DNA from: a bacterium
GTDB lineage: Bacteria; Planctomycetota; UBA1135; UBA2386
Length of the DNA stretch: 64,000 bases
NCBI GenBank assembly: GCA_030432695.1
Contig: JAUILN010000001.1
Coordinates: 1 to 64,000 of the forward strand
Direction: 5' to 3'
Under the pieces are notes generated by a model that was given only the letters and a program-made list of their open reading frames with translations, ran no database searches and was not told where the DNA came from. The first letter of the stretch is position 1. Each line of letters begins with the position of its first letter. Positions 45,335-55,046 of the stretch are shown here, piece by piece. A program made the position numbers and the translations under genes.

Positions 45335-46021
45335 ATGGGACAGAAGGTTCACCCGATTGGCTTCCGCACCGCGATCACGGAGCCCTGGCGTTCGCGCTGG
45401 TACGCCTCGCGGAAGGACTTCCCGAAGTTCTTGGTGCAGGACTACAAGATCCGCGAGCACATCAGCAAGAACTGGGGGTTTGCAGCCATTCCGCGCGTCG
45501 AGATCGAACGCGCAGGTGAACTCGTGACGGTCTTCGTGCACACGGCTCGCCCTGGTGTGCTGATCGGCAAGAAGGGTGCGAAGGTCGACCAGTTCCGGGA
45601 GGAACTCGAGAAGATCGCCGGCATGCCCGTCCGCCTCAAGATCGTCGAGATCCATCGGCCGGAACTCGAGTCTGCGCTCGTTGCCGAGTCCGTGGCCGAG
45701 ATGCTGGCCAAGCGAATGAACTACCGTCGGGTCCTGAAGAAGGCTACCGATCAGGCAATGGCGGCTGGGGCCCAAGGGGTCAAGATCATGGTCAGCGGCC
45801 GACTCAACGGCGCCGAAATGGCGCGCGTGGGCAAGGCCAACAAGGGCCGGGTTCCGTGCACCACCCTTCGTGCGAAGATTGACTATGCGCAGGTCATCTC
45901 GCGCACGAAGGCCGGAACGATCGGTGTGAAGGTCTGGATCTTCAAGGGGGAGTATGGTCCCGGCGAGACGACTGCCGGCCTCCTGCCTGTTGAGCGGTCC
46001 GAGCGGGCTCAGGTGTCCTGA
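45335..46021 (+). CDS. rpsC: 30S ribosomal protein S3
   Basis: 228 aa from ATG 45335 ('MGQKVHPIGFRTAI'). S3 forms part of the mRNA entry helicase. KH domain 'PGVLIGKKGAKVDQFREEL' and C-terminal 'GVKIMVSGRLNGAEMAR', 'GRVPCTTLRAKIDY' and 'GTIGVKVWIFKGE' are clear. Confidence 0.97.
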   Translation: MGQKVHPIGFRTAITEPWRSRWYASRKDFPKFLVQDYKIREHISKNWGFAAIPRVEIERAGELVTVFVHTARPGVLIGKKGAKVDQFREELEKIAGMPVRLKIVEIHRPELESALVAESVAEMLAKRMNYRRVLKKATDQAMAAGAQGVKIMVSGRLNGAEMARVGKANKGRVPCTTLRAKIDYAQVISRTKAGTIGVKVWIFKGEYGPGETTAGLLPVERSERAQVS

Positions 46022-46078
46022 GCGTTCCCGGGTTTCCCGTCCGAACGCTGATCAGAGAGAACGGAAGACGTAGAGTCG

Positions 46079-46106
46079 CCGTCGCTTCATCACCGTCGCT
46101 TCATCA
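46079..46106. repeat. 14-bp tandem duplication in rpsC-rplP spacer
   Basis: CCGTCGCTTCATCA occurs twice in direct succession within the 224-bp spacer between rpsC and rplP. Confidence 0.88.
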
Positions 46107-46245
46107 GGTTGCATCCTTCTGAGCGACATCATCTGGATGGGTCCTCACTCCACGGTGAAGGCCCCCATCGTACGCGATCGAATCTGGAGCGCTTCCCGAG
46201 CGTTCCCACTGTTGAACACCCGATTCCAAGAGGAAGATCCGAATC

Positions 46246-46656
46246 ATGTTGATGCCGAAGCGCGTGAAGTGGCGCAAGCAGCAGCGCGGCAGAATTCGCG
46301 GATGCGCCACCCGTGGGCACACGGTTGCTTTCGGTGAATTCGGCCTCCAGGCGATCGAGCCGGGTTGGATTCCCTCCCGGACGATCGAGGCATGCCGTAT
46401 CGCCGCCACTCGCGGTGCTCCCGAAGCCAAGATCTGGATCCGCATCTTCCCGCACAAGTCGGTGACCTCGACCCCGGCCGAGACGCGGCAGGGCACCGGC
46501 AAGGGCGACATCGACTACTGGACCGCGGTCGTGAAGCCCGGAACCGTCATCTTCGAGGTCGGTGGAGTCACCGAGGACCTCGCGAAGAAGGCGTTCAATC
46601 GCGTGGCGCACAAACTCCCGGTCAAGGTCCGCATGATCAAGCGGAGGCACCTGTGA
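46246..46656 (+). CDS. rplP: 50S ribosomal protein L16
   Basis: 136 aa. '[19 protein letters not shown]' starts as usual; '[23 protein letters not shown]', '[13 protein letters not shown]' and '[15 protein letters not shown]' follow. L16 organises the A-site tRNA elbow region. Its stop overlaps the rpmC start (GTGA). Confidence 0.97.
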   Translation: MLMPKRVKWRKQQRGRIRGCATRGHTVAFGEFGLQAIEPGWIPSRTIEACRIAATRGAPEAKIWIRIFPHKSVTSTPAETRQGTGKGDIDYWTAVVKPGTVIFEVGGVTEDLAKKAFNRVAHKLPVKVRMIKRRHL

Positions 46657-46865
46657 AGTTCAGCGACATCAAAGGCAAGGACTCTCGCGAGCTCCAACTG
46701 GATGCCCAGGGCCTCCGAAAGGAACTCTTCGAGCTCCGGCTCAAGGCTCCCGAAGAGATCCAGAGTCCGGCACGCTTCCGGCAGATCCGGCGTACCATCG
46801 CACAGATCGAGACCGTGCTCAGAGATCGAGAACTCGCCGCGATGCGGCAGCAAGCCGTTAGCTGA
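46653..46865 (+). CDS. rpmC: 50S ribosomal protein L29
   Basis: 70 aa from GTG 46653, overlapping the rplP stop by 4 bases. '[19 protein letters not shown]' and '[20 protein letters not shown]' form the two helices of L29. The longer upstream reading frame is an out-of-frame shadow of rplP. Confidence 0.93.
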   Translation: MKFSDIKGKDSRELQLDAQGLRKELFELRLKAPEEIQSPARFRQIRRTIAQIETVLRDRELAAMRQQAVS

Positions 46866-47052
46866 TCCCTTCTGCCTCGTGACGGGGCGGCGCGGACTCG
46901 TGCGCAGACGGGCCGCGTGCGCACATAGATATCGAGGGTCGCAACGTCGTTCGACGGCCGACCTCCTGGCGAACCAACCACTATCCCCTCCGAGATCGGA
47001 GCGCGGTCGCCGGTGGTCGGGACCCATCACCTACCAGCAACCTGACTAGACC

Positions 47053-47355
47053 ATGTCCGATACGACGAACCAGGCTACCGAAGCGACCTCCGAGAAGGCG
47101 CGCGGCGAGCGTCGAGTGATCGTGGGCACGGTCACCTCGGACAAGATGGACAAGTCCATCACGGTCGAGGTGGCGCGCCTGGTGAAGCACCCGCTCTACG
47201 AGAAGTTCGTGAAGCGACGCACTCGTGTTCATGCTCACGACGAGCAGAACGACGCCAACGTTGGTGACCTCGTCGAGGTCGTCGAGACGAGGCCCTTGTC
47301 GAAGCTCAAGCGATTCCGGTTGGTTCGGGTAGTAACCCGGGCTGTTCAGGACTGA
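47053..47355 (+). CDS. rpsQ: 30S ribosomal protein S17
   Basis: 100 aa. A short acidic/Thr-rich N-terminal extension (about 1-18) precedes the OB fold '[19 protein letters not shown]', '[20 protein letters not shown]' and '[21 protein letters not shown]'. Confidence 0.95.
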   Translation: MSDTTNQATEATSEKARGERRVIVGTVTSDKMDKSITVEVARLVKHPLYEKFVKRRTRVHAHDEQNDANVGDLVEVVETRPLSKLKRFRLVRVVTRAVQD

Positions 47356-47572
47356 GGGCCCGAAGATCAACCGACGACCAGGGCCCGGCGAACGACCGGG
47401 CTCGGATGCTTGCACGGGTCCCTTCCCGTGACGAGCGATACTCACAAGACGGATTCCGCGGGACCGCGCGCGACCGGCCGAACCGCCGCGAGGCGATCTA
47501 CCCGGCGGAGCCGTTCCACAGCTCTCCAAATCCTCGACTCGCTCCCGGAAGGGGCCCAGAGGGTGCACCGAA

Positions 47573-47941
47573 ATGATCCAGGAACAGACCATCCTCGACG
47601 TAGCCGACAACAGCGGCGCGAAGCAGGCGATGTGCATCAAAGTGCTCGGCGGAAGCCGGCGCCGCTACGCCTCGCTGGGTGACGTGATCGTTGCCAGCGT
47701 GAAGAAGGCTCTGCCGAATGGCGAGGTCAAGGCCGGGCAGGTCATCCGTGCGGTGGTCGTTCGCACCGCCAAGCAGGTGCGTCGGTCGGATGGCAGCTAC
47801 ATCCGTTTCGATCGCAACGCCCTGGTCGTCATCGACAAGGACAACAATCCTCGTGGAACGCGCATCTTCGGTGCCGTGGCGAGAGAGCTGCGAGAGCGGA
47901 ACTTCATGAAGATCGTCTCTCTGGCGGAGGAGGTCATCTGA
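47573..47941 (+). CDS. rplN: 50S ribosomal protein L14
   Basis: 122 aa, canonical. '[20 protein letters not shown]', '[20 protein letters not shown]' and '[15 protein letters not shown]' are clear. TGATG overlap (1 base) with rplX. Confidence 0.97.
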   Translation: MIQEQTILDVADNSGAKQAMCIKVLGGSRRRYASLGDVIVASVKKALPNGEVKAGQVIRAVVVRTAKQVRRSDGSYIRFDRNALVVIDKDNNPRGTRIFGAVARELRERNFMKIVSLAEEVI

Positions 47942-48261
47942 TGACTCGCAAGACGCGATTGAAGAAGGGCGACAAGGTGGTCGTCATCTCCGGTGCCTGG
48001 AAGACTGACGAACCTGCGGAGATCCTGCGGGTCCACGCCGACTCCGGGAAGGTTGTCGTCGAGGGCGTGAACCTCCGTTGGAAGCACGAGCGACGTTCCC
48101 AGCAGAATCCCGACGGCGGGCGGACCAGAACCGAGTTCCCGATCGACGCCAGCAACGTTCTTCTCTACTCGGAGAAGGCGGGCAAGGGCGTGCGGATCCG
48201 CCGAGAAGTGGTGGACGGGAAGCGTGCCCGGGTCGGGACCTGCGGGACCCGGTTCGACTGA
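47941..48261 (+). CDS. rplX: 50S ribosomal protein L24
   Basis: 106 aa. KOW motif 'KKGDKVVVISGAWK' (about 8-21), then 'SGKVVVEGVNL', 'FPIDASNVLLY' and a basic end. Coupled to rplN. Confidence 0.95.
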   Translation: MTRKTRLKKGDKVVVISGAWKTDEPAEILRVHADSGKVVVEGVNLRWKHERRSQQNPDGGRTRTEFPIDASNVLLYSEKAGKGVRIRREVVDGKRARVGTCGTRFD

Positions 48262-48604
48262 GAGTCCCGTTCGACACCGAATCCAGCGATCGATGGGCGC
48301 CCCCTGCCGGCGCTTCGGAGGCCTCGCTCATTCCCGTCGCGGGACGAGGCTCCCCCGTCGGCCGACACCCCTCGGCCGACAAAGTAGGTGGCGCATCCTC
48401 GTTGCGCCGACATGATCCAATCCACGGGGACCCGTCGGGCAATATCAGCCCGCGCGGGTCACCGACTCGCTGCTACCAGTCTCCGAGGTCGGACACCCCG
48501 ACTTCGGGCCGAGGTCAAGCAGGCGTTTCCAGCGAATCCCACGGTGTGAGGTTTCCGCAGCTGTCCGGACGGTTTCCGGGCGGACGGGAACCAGGAGAAC
48601 CGAC
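48262..48604. other. Spacer between rplX and rplE
   Basis: 343 bp, no gene supported. Includes a 14-bp direct duplication TCGGCCGACACCCC (48358-48381). An AGGAG lies just before the rplE ATG. Confidence 0.6.
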
Positions 48605-49171
48605 ATGAGCGCGACCGATACTCCCGAGAAGACTGTGCCGCGCCTGGTGGAGAAATACCGCCAGGAGGTGGCCCCGGCGCTGCGTGAGCAGTTCGGCTAC
48701 ACCAACCCGATGCAGATCCCGCGGCTCGTGAAGATCGCGGTGAACATGGGGATCGGGAAGGCGGTCGAGAACAAGGCTCGGATCGAACACGCCCAGCGCG
48801 AACTCGCCGCCATCGTCGGCCAGAAGCCGACGGTCCGGGTTGCCCGCAACGCGATCGCCGGTTTCAAGATCCGAGAGGGCTACCCGGTCGGCTGCGCTGT
48901 GACTCTGCGTGGCGCGCGGATGTGGGAGTTCTTCGATAGGTTCGTCACGATTGCAATTCCGCGAATCCGAGACTTCCGCGGCTTCCCGAAGAAGCTCGAT
49001 GGTCGCGGCAACTACAGCGTCGGTCTGGCGGAGCAGAGCATCTTCCCTGAGATCAGCCTCGATCGGATCGAGTTCGTTCAGGGCATGGACGTCACATTCG
49101 TCACCACCGCGAAGACGGACGAGGAAGGATTCGCGCTGCTTCAGCAGCTCGGCTTTCCGTTCCGCAAGTGA
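48605..49171 (+). CDS. rplE: 50S ribosomal protein L5
   Basis: 188 aa with a good AGGAG 7 bases upstream. L5 binds 5S rRNA and contacts S13. Seen: '[20 protein letters not shown]', '[21 protein letters not shown]', '[16 protein letters not shown]' and '[19 protein letters not shown]'. rpsN, normally next, is absent. Confidence 0.97.
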   Translation: MSATDTPEKTVPRLVEKYRQEVAPALREQFGYTNPMQIPRLVKIAVNMGIGKAVENKARIEHAQRELAAIVGQKPTVRVARNAIAGFKIREGYPVGCAVTLRGARMWEFFDRFVTIAIPRIRDFRGFPKKLDGRGNYSVGLAEQSIFPEISLDRIEFVQGMDVTFVTTAKTDEEGFALLQQLGFPFRK

Positions 49172-49291
49172 GGCTGGTCGTCCACAACCACCATTCGATT
49201 GCCTGATTCCGATCACAGCGCGTCGGACGCGAGGAGCCTCGCCTTCGAACGTAGTCGAGTCGGGACCCGCAACACCCAGGAGCCTAGATCC

Positions 49292-49687
49292 ATGATGACC
49301 GACCCGATTGCCGATCTGCTCACGCGGATCCGCAATGCTCTTCGCAACCGCGCCGCGACCTGCACGGTGCCCGGCAGCGGGGTTAAGGTGAGAATCCTCG
49401 ACGTCCTGAAGCGCGAGGGCTACATCCAGAACTTCGATGTGCACTCGGATGGGCCGCGTTCGACGGTTCTCATTACCCTGAAGTATGGGCCGGAAGGTGA
49501 GCAGGTCATCACCGACCTGCAGCGCTACAGCAAGCCCGGCTGTCGGCGTTACCGTGGCGTAGAGGATCTTCCGCGGGTGCGCGGAGGGCTCGGAATCGCG
49601 GTAGTCTCCACCAACCAGGGCGTGCTGTCAGACCGCGAGTGCAGGGAGAAGCGCGTGGGTGGAGAGGTCTTGTGCACCGTTGAGTGA
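49292..49687 (+). CDS. rpsH: 30S ribosomal protein S8
   Basis: 131 aa. Two ATG codons (49292, 49295); 'MTDPIADLLTRIRNALRNR' follows. C-terminal 'GGLGIAVVSTNQGVLSDREC' is the 16S-binding signature. Central part 'YSKPGCRRYRG' is normal. Confidence 0.97.
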   Translation: MMTDPIADLLTRIRNALRNRAATCTVPGSGVKVRILDVLKREGYIQNFDVHSDGPRSTVLITLKYGPEGEQVITDLQRYSKPGCRRYRGVEDLPRVRGGLGIAVVSTNQGVLSDRECREKRVGGEVLCTVE

Positions 49688-49953
49688 CCGCGTTCCGAAA
49701 CGCATTCGCCGTCGGTCTCCCACGCTTCCTGATGCTCCAGTGCGACTTCCGCCGCGAGTTGGCATCCGATCCCGGGCGGGACACCGGGCGAACGATCGCC
49801 GGAGCTGCGGGTCCCTTTCCCGGTGCGGGCGCCGCCTCCCACCGGAACCCCAGCTGGAATGCGTAGCATCCAGGTCCCACCCACATCACAGGCCCACTGC
49901 GGAGTCGGACGTTTCAAACCCACGGCTCCAGGAACAACTCAGCGAGAACGAAA

Positions 49954-50502
49954 ATGTCTAGGATCGGAAGTGCGCCGGTAGATCTGCCGTCCGGTGTCGA
50001 CGTGAAGGTGGACGGTAAGGACGTCACCGTTAAGGGGCCCAAGGGGTCGATTTCCTTGACCGTCCGGCGAGAGATCGACGTCGAGGTCGATGGTCGGATC
50101 GTCAAAGTGATGAACATTCGGCCGGCACGCGATCGTCAGGCTCGGGCCTACCACGGGTTGTTCCGCTCACTCATCCAGAACATGGTGGTCGGTGTCACCG
50201 AGGGCTACGCCAAGAAGCTGGAAATCCACGGCGTCGGCTACCAGGCCAAACAGCAGGGGCAGCAGCTCGTCTTCAATCTCGGATTCGCTAACGACATCGT
50301 TCTCGACATCCCGAGTTCTGTTGAGGTAAAGCTCGACAACCCGACGAACCTCACGATCTCCGGCTGCGACAAGCAGCAGGTCGGTGAGTTCGCCGCTCGG
50401 ATCAGGAAGCTGCGGCCGCCGGAGCCATACAAGGGCAAGGGCGTCAAGTACTCGGACGAGATCATCCGCCGGAAGGCCGGGAAGGCGTTCGGTTCGTCCT
50501 GA
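49954..50502 (+). CDS. rplF: 50S ribosomal protein L6
   Basis: 182 aa. 'MSRIGSAPVDLPSGVDVKVD' start, 'VTVKGPKGSISL', 'GVTEGYAKKLEIHGVGYQA' and C-terminal 'LRPPEPYKGKGVKYSDE' match L6. Almost no Shine-Dalgarno. A 266-bp spacer precedes it. Confidence 0.97.
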   Translation: MSRIGSAPVDLPSGVDVKVDGKDVTVKGPKGSISLTVRREIDVEVDGRIVKVMNIRPARDRQARAYHGLFRSLIQNMVVGVTEGYAKKLEIHGVGYQAKQQGQQLVFNLGFANDIVLDIPSSVEVKLDNPTNLTISGCDKQQVGEFAARIRKLRPPEPYKGKGVKYSDEIIRRKAGKAFGSS

Positions 50503-50643
50503 TCGTTTCTCGGCAGGGTCTCCATCCCGACGAGTGCCGCTTCAACGGTCACGGATCGCGACCTTTGGACCGGCTCTCGGTCCAGCAGGCAGGCCGGAGA
50601 TCTCTTGTCCAACTACCAAGAAGAACACGACTGAGGCTCAGCC

Positions 50644-51015
50644 ATGGTTCGAGTTGACAAACGCAAGCAGGTCCAGCGCACGCGGAAGTCCATGCGGACG
50701 CGGAACCGCGTCCGAGCGGCAGGCGAGCGCCCCCGGCTCTCGGTTTTCCGCAGCCTGAAGAACATCTATGTCCAAGTCATCGACGATCAGACCGGCCGCA
50801 CGCTCGCGTCCGCCTCGTCGAAGGACGCTGCTCTGCGCGAAGGCCTCGCCGGGATGCGGAAGACTGACGTGGCCGCCAAGGTGGGAGCCGCCGTTGCCGA
50901 ACGCGCCAAGGCAGCCGGGGTCGATGCCGTGGTCTTCGACCGTGGCAGATTCCGCTACCATGGACGTGTGAAGGCTCTGGCAGACGCAGCTCGCGAAGCA
51001 GGTCTTCAATTCTGA
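50644..51015 (+). CDS. rplR: 50S ribosomal protein L18
   Basis: 123 aa 5S rRNA-binding protein. '[19 protein letters not shown]', '[20 protein letters not shown]' and '[17 protein letters not shown]' are canonical. Confidence 0.96.
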   Translation: MVRVDKRKQVQRTRKSMRTRNRVRAAGERPRLSVFRSLKNIYVQVIDDQTGRTLASASSKDAALREGLAGMRKTDVAAKVGAAVAERAKAAGVDAVVFDRGRFRYHGRVKALADAAREAGLQF

Positions 51016-51372
51016 CCAGGTCTGCAGCTCTCACGCTTCGGGGTTCCGAAGTTGGAAGTGTGTCTTCGTCCGGCCGGCTCTGGACTGACGAGGCCTCTCC
51101 GCTCATGCTTCCGGGTTCGGTGCAAGGCAGACGATGCCGGACGCGCCCTCCGGGAGATCATCTCGAACGACAGGCGAGCCTCGCTCCTCCGAGGAGCTGC
51201 GCCGCGACTCCCTGATCTCTGATTCCTGGTGTCTTCTCGCCTCTGGTGGGGCGGGAGACAGCACTCGCGCCGTTTCCTGTCCTAGGAGCGCGAGTGCGGT
51301 GGCTTCGACGCCGAGCCGTCGTGCCGTTCCTTGCACAACGCATTCGACACTGTCCCACCGATTCATCGTCCC
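51016..51372. other. Spacer between rplR and rpsE
   Basis: 357 bp. No gene, clear repeat or hairpin with U-tract seen. The frames through it are shadows without family features. Confidence 0.55.
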
Positions 51373-51888
51373 ATGGGAAAGCCCAAGTATCCCCGCGTGC
51401 CGATCGATGAGGCACTGCGGGTCGACGACCTCCGCGATGACGTCGTCGCCATCAACCGCACTGCGACCGTCGTGAAGGGCGGTCGGCGGTTCTCGTTCAG
51501 CGCCCTCGCGGTGGTCGGAAACGGCGACGGATTCGTCGGTGTCGGCTACGGCAAGGCCAAGGAAGTTCCCATGGCCGTCGAGAAGTCGGTGAAGGACGCC
51601 CGGAAGCAGTTGCTGCGCGTGGTCCGGGACGGGGGAACGATCCCTCATCAGACCGAAGCGGTCTACTGCTCGTCCCGAGTAAGGCTGATTCCGGCGTCGC
51701 CTGGCACCGGCATCATCGCCGGCAAGTCGGTTCGCAAGGTCCTCGAACTAGCGGGCATCACCGACATTCTTACCAAGGTCTACGGCTCGACCAACGCCCT
51801 GAACGTCGTGAAGGCGACGATGGCGGCGCTTGCGCAGCTCCGAGACCGGAACGAGATCGAACAGCTCCGAGGAGTGGAGATCGGATGA
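51373..51888 (+). CDS. rpsE: 30S ribosomal protein S5
   Basis: 171 aa from ATG 51373. '[20 protein letters not shown]', '[19 protein letters not shown]' and '[22 protein letters not shown]' are typical. The ATGA at its end starts rplO directly, so rpmD (L30) is missing. Confidence 0.97.
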   Translation: MGKPKYPRVPIDEALRVDDLRDDVVAINRTATVVKGGRRFSFSALAVVGNGDGFVGVGYGKAKEVPMAVEKSVKDARKQLLRVVRDGGTIPHQTEAVYCSSRVRLIPASPGTGIIAGKSVRKVLELAGITDILTKVYGSTNALNVVKATMAALAQLRDRNEIEQLRGVEIG

Positions 51889-52430
51889 ATCTTTCCGAAG
51901 CGAAAGCACTCGGACTCAAGAAGTCCAACCGCAACCGGGTGGGGCGGGGTATCGGTTCCGGCAACGGCAAGACGTCGGGTCGCGGACACAAGGGAGCGAA
52001 GGCTCGTTCGGGTTGGTCGCGACGTGTCGGCTGGGAGGGTGGTCAGATGCCCCTGTTCCGCCGTCTCCCGAAGCGTGGCTTCAAGAACGCATTCCGAAGG
52101 GTCTACACGACGGTCAACCTCCGGGATCTGGCCGTCTTCGAGAACGGCGCCGTCGTTGACCTGGCTGCCGTGCTGGAGCGTGGGCTCACCTCGAAGGTGA
52201 AGCACACAGAACTCTTCAAGATCCTCGGTGACGGGGATATCTCGAAGAAGCTCACGGTTCGAGTTGATGCCATCACGGGACCAGCTCGGGCCAAGATCGA
52301 GGCAGCCGGTGGGACCGTCGAGGTCGTCGAGCAACGCGAGATGCGACCGAAGTTCGTTCGAAAGGACGGTAGCAAGAGCACCCCGGGCGGGAACCACAAC
52401 GGCAAGGGCAAGGAGAAGGGCGAGGCGTGA
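51885..52430 (+). CDS. rplO: 50S ribosomal protein L15
   Basis: 181 aa with ATGA overlap with rpsE. 'GRGIGSGNGKTSGRGHKGAKAR', in parts over residues 21-42, 'EGGQMPLFRRLPKRGFKN' and 'EAAGGTVEVV' mark L15. The C-terminus is extended by ~30 Lys/Gly/Asn-rich residues. Confidence 0.96.
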   Translation: MNLSEAKALGLKKSNRNRVGRGIGSGNGKTSGRGHKGAKARSGWSRRVGWEGGQMPLFRRLPKRGFKNAFRRVYTTVNLRDLAVFENGAVVDLAAVLERGLTSKVKHTELFKILGDGDISKKLTVRVDAITGPARAKIEAAGGTVEVVEQREMRPKFVRKDGSKSTPGGNHNGKGKEKGEA

Positions 52431-52482
52431 CCTGGGCGGTCGCGTCGAATCGCCGAGTCCACACCCCAGTCCGAGTTACCTC

Positions 52483-53832
52483 ATGAGCCTGTCCATCGGC
52501 AACCTGGTCCGCGTGAAGGAGATCAGGTCGAAGATCCTGGTCACCCTCGGCCTGCTGTTCATCTACCGCATCGGGTTCTACATCCCATTGCCGGGCGTGA
52601 ACTACGCCGAGTTCACCAAGTCCGTGAGTGGGGAGTCCGAGGGGCTTTCGCGGCTCACGGACATGATGAACGTCCTCACTGGCGCGCGCCTGCAGACGGC
52701 ATCGCTGTTCTCGTTGGGCGTGATGCCCTACATCTCGGCGAGCATCATCTTTTCGCTGCTGGTCAAGGTGATGCCTGCGTTGGAGCGGATTTCGAAGGAA
52801 GGGCCGTCCGGACAGCGCAAGATCAATCGGTACACACGGTTTGCGACGATCCCGATCTGCCTCGTGCAGTCGTTCTTCGTGATCTTCGGTACGCTGATAC
52901 CGAGCGACAACGGGCAGACCATGCTGCACGCCGGGGTCGAGCAGTATTCGCTGCTCTACTACCTGATGGTCATGATCTGTTTGACCTCGGGAACGCTCTT
53001 CATCATGTGGCTTGGTGAACAGATCACCGAGCACGGGGCAGGCAACGGCATCTCCCTGATCATCATGGCGGGCATCGTGGCGGAGTTGCCGCGCGCGGTG
53101 TCGACCTACTTCATCGGAGACGACGGCCTGAGCGCGAGCACTTGGCAGGCGCTCCTGATGTTCGTCGGCGCCTGGATGTTCGCAGTGGTGGCGGTCGTCT
53201 ACATGACGAAGGCGCAGCGACGGATTCCGATCCAGCAGGCCAAGCAGGCTCGCGGTCGTCGCGTCTACGGCGGACAACGGCACTTCCTGCCTCTGAAGGT
53301 CAACCACGCGGGAGTGATGCCGATCATCTTTGCCTCCGCACTGCTGATCATCCCCACCATCCTCGGAGGGGCCTTGGGCATCGATTTCCTCGAGAACCTG
53401 CAGCGTACCCAGGGCTTCTGGTACATCACGCTGTATGGCGTGCTGATCTTCTTCTTCTCGTTCTTCTGGGCGTCCCTGATGTTCCAGCCCAACGAGATGG
53501 CGGACAACCTCAAGGAGCACGGATCCTTCATCCCGGGCATCCGCCCGGGCAAGCCGACCGCGGAGTTCCTCGAGCAGACCATGGTGCGGATCACCCTCGC
53601 GGGCGCCGCCTTCCTGACGCTCGTCGCGGTCTTCCCCTCCCTCGTCGGAGGTCAGTTCCAGGGCGTCAATCAGACCCTGGTCTACTTCATGAGTGGGACC
53701 TCGATCCTGATCGTCGTGGGTGTGGCTCTCGACCTCGTCGAGAAGCTCAACGCCATGCTGATCATGCGCAACTACGAGGGCTTCATGGAGGAGACCAACC
53801 TGCCCGCGCGAGGCTGGGGGCGTCAGCGATGA
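52483..53832 (+). CDS. secY: Preprotein translocase subunit SecY
   Basis: 449 aa from ATG 52483. Ten-TM protein channel. Seen: 'IYRIGFYIPLPGVNY' (TM1), 'FSLGVMPYISASIIFSLL' (TM2 and plug region), 'GNGISLIIMAGIV', 'QRRIPIQQAKQARGRR' (cytosolic loop), 'HFLPLKVNHAGVMPIIFASA', 'FNPxxMADNLK-like NEMADNLKEHGSFIPG' and 'NAMLIMRNYEGFM' near the end. ATGA overlap with adk. Confidence 0.97.
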   Translation: MSLSIGNLVRVKEIRSKILVTLGLLFIYRIGFYIPLPGVNYAEFTKSVSGESEGLSRLTDMMNVLTGARLQTASLFSLGVMPYISASIIFSLLVKVMPALERISKEGPSGQRKINRYTRFATIPICLVQSFFVIFGTLIPSDNGQTMLHAGVEQYSLLYYLMVMICLTSGTLFIMWLGEQITEHGAGNGISLIIMAGIVAELPRAVSTYFIGDDGLSASTWQALLMFVGAWMFAVVAVVYMTKAQRRIPIQQAKQARGRRVYGGQRHFLPLKVNHAGVMPIIFASALLIIPTILGGALGIDFLENLQRTQGFWYITLYGVLIFFFSFFWASLMFQPNEMADNLKEHGSFIPGIRPGKPTAEFLEQTMVRITLAGAAFLTLVAVFPSLVGGQFQGVNQTLVYFMSGTSILIVVGVALDLVEKLNAMLIMRNYEGFMEETNLPARGWGRQR

Positions 53833-54503
53833 GCGTCGGCTCGGCCACCTTCCACTCGGTCTTCCTCGGACCACCTGGTGCCGGCAAGGGAACCCAGGCC
53901 AAGGAGTTGGTGGATCGGGGCGACGTCCTGCACATCTCCACCGGCGACATGCTGCGCGAGCACGTCCAGGGTGGGACCGACCTGGGGAGACAGGCCAAGG
54001 AGTTCATGGACTCCGGGCGCCTGGTCCCGGATGAGTTGATCATCTCGATGGTCGACGAACGACTGGTCCGACCGGACGCCGCGGGCAGCTGGATCCTGGA
54101 CGGGTTCCCGCGCACCGTTCCCCAAGCAGAAGCCTTGGATTCCAGCTTGGAGAGGGCTGGCGCTCCGCTGACCCACGTGATCTACTTCCGGGTTCCGCAT
54201 GAGGGGCTGATTCGGCGATTGACCGGTCGCCGGACCTGCTCGGATTGCGGTGCCATCTGGAACGTCTTCACGAAGCCGACCCGCGAGGAAGGCGTCTGCG
54301 ACGCTTGCGGTGGCGCGCTGAAGCAGCGCGCGGACGACCGCGAGGACGCCGTGGAGCAGCGTCTCCAGCAATACAATGCCCTGACCGAGCCCGTTCTGGG
54401 GCACTACTCGGATCGGGGCATCCTGGTGGAGATCGACGCGGATCGGTCTCCGGAACAGATTCTCGAGGATCTCGTGAGCGCGCTGCAGGAGGCGTCAATC
54501 TGA
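53829..54503 (+). CDS. adk: Adenylate kinase (zinc-type lid)
   Basis: 224 aa from ATG 53829. Interconverts ATP + AMP and 2 ADP. P-loop 'GPPGAGKGT' (14-22), 'HISTGDMLREH' (AMP site), 'ILDGFPRTVPQAEAL' and a long lid with four Cys, 'CSDCGAIW...CDACG', which should bind zinc. 'RADDREDAVEQRLQQYN' and 'IDADRSPEQILEDL' finish the fold. Usual place after secY. Confidence 0.97.
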   Translation: MSVGSATFHSVFLGPPGAGKGTQAKELVDRGDVLHISTGDMLREHVQGGTDLGRQAKEFMDSGRLVPDELIISMVDERLVRPDAAGSWILDGFPRTVPQAEALDSSLERAGAPLTHVIYFRVPHEGLIRRLTGRRTCSDCGAIWNVFTKPTREEGVCDACGGALKQRADDREDAVEQRLQQYNALTEPVLGHYSDRGILVEIDADRSPEQILEDLVSALQEASI

Positions 54504-54736
54504 GCGGAGACGAGCCGGCTGGTCGGTCGCCGACCGGGACCGAGTGGGCCGTCGTCCGAAGGCATTTGCAGAATCGTCTGATCCTGGTCGAAAGCGAGGC
54601 CGAGAGTGATGAGGTGGAAGTTCACCTCAGCGGACCCATGAGGGTCGGCGTCACTCGCCTAGAGGTCGGAAGTCGGGTGCTGATCCAGCGCTCCGGCTAC
54701 GACCGTAGCAAGGGCCGAGTCGTCGGAAGATCCTGA
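54500..54736 (+). CDS. infA: Translation initiation factor IF-1, probable CTG start
   Basis: 78 aa. 'VEVHLSGPMRVGVTRLEVG' and 'RSGYDRSKGRVVGRS' match the IF-1 OB fold (E. coli: AHISGKMRKN, YDLSKGRIVFRS). The only in-frame initiator that keeps the whole first strand is CTG at 54500: an AGGAGG lies at 54487-54492 with 7-base spacing, and CTGA overlaps the adk stop just as GTGA/ATGA do at other junctions in this window. The next alternative, TTG 54566, would cut into strand 1. An extra ~15-residue N-terminal part precedes the core, which is quite divergent. Position between adk and rpmJ is the normal infA place. Confidence 0.8.
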   Translation: MSGDEPAGRSPTGTEWAVVRRHLQNRLILVESEAESDEVEVHLSGPMRVGVTRLEVGSRVLIQRSGYDRSKGRVVGRS

Positions 54737-55046
54737 CCGACAGGCGCCTCGCACAGGCGGCTCGAGGCTTGGTCGGAGGCCGGCACCGCGCCTGCGGCTG
54801 AGGTCACCGCCCCGAAACGCCGGTGGCGCAACATAGAGCGGCCGAAGACCAACGATTCGTCGACAGGCTTCTCCCGAGTATTCTCGAGAGCTTTGGCCCC
54901 ACCCGGTTCCGCTCGCGGAGCCGCGGAGGGGCGACCACTGCGGTCGCGATGACGCGACTGCGGCACAGCACCATCCAACTCCGCGCTGGCGAGCATGAGC
55001 CGTCGCGGTCCAGCGAGTCCAACCCAACGTCATTGGAGCCAGAGTC
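54737..55046. other. Spacer between infA and rpmJ
   Basis: 310 bp without a supported gene. rpmJ itself has a GTG start and no strong Shine-Dalgarno. No tandem repeat seen. Confidence 0.5.

Noticed and set aside
49172-49291. Possible short S14 gene between rplE and rpsH
   Set aside because: Only 120 bp and no CxxC zinc motif or S14 sequence.
53142-53828. 453-aa frame reading through secY into adk as a fusion
   Set aside because: Upstream half is the out-of-frame shadow of secY; ATG 53829 with the ATGA overlap gives standard adenylate kinase.
52273-53874. 533-aa open frame on - strand opposite secY
   Set aside because: Antisense shadow of secY and rplO.
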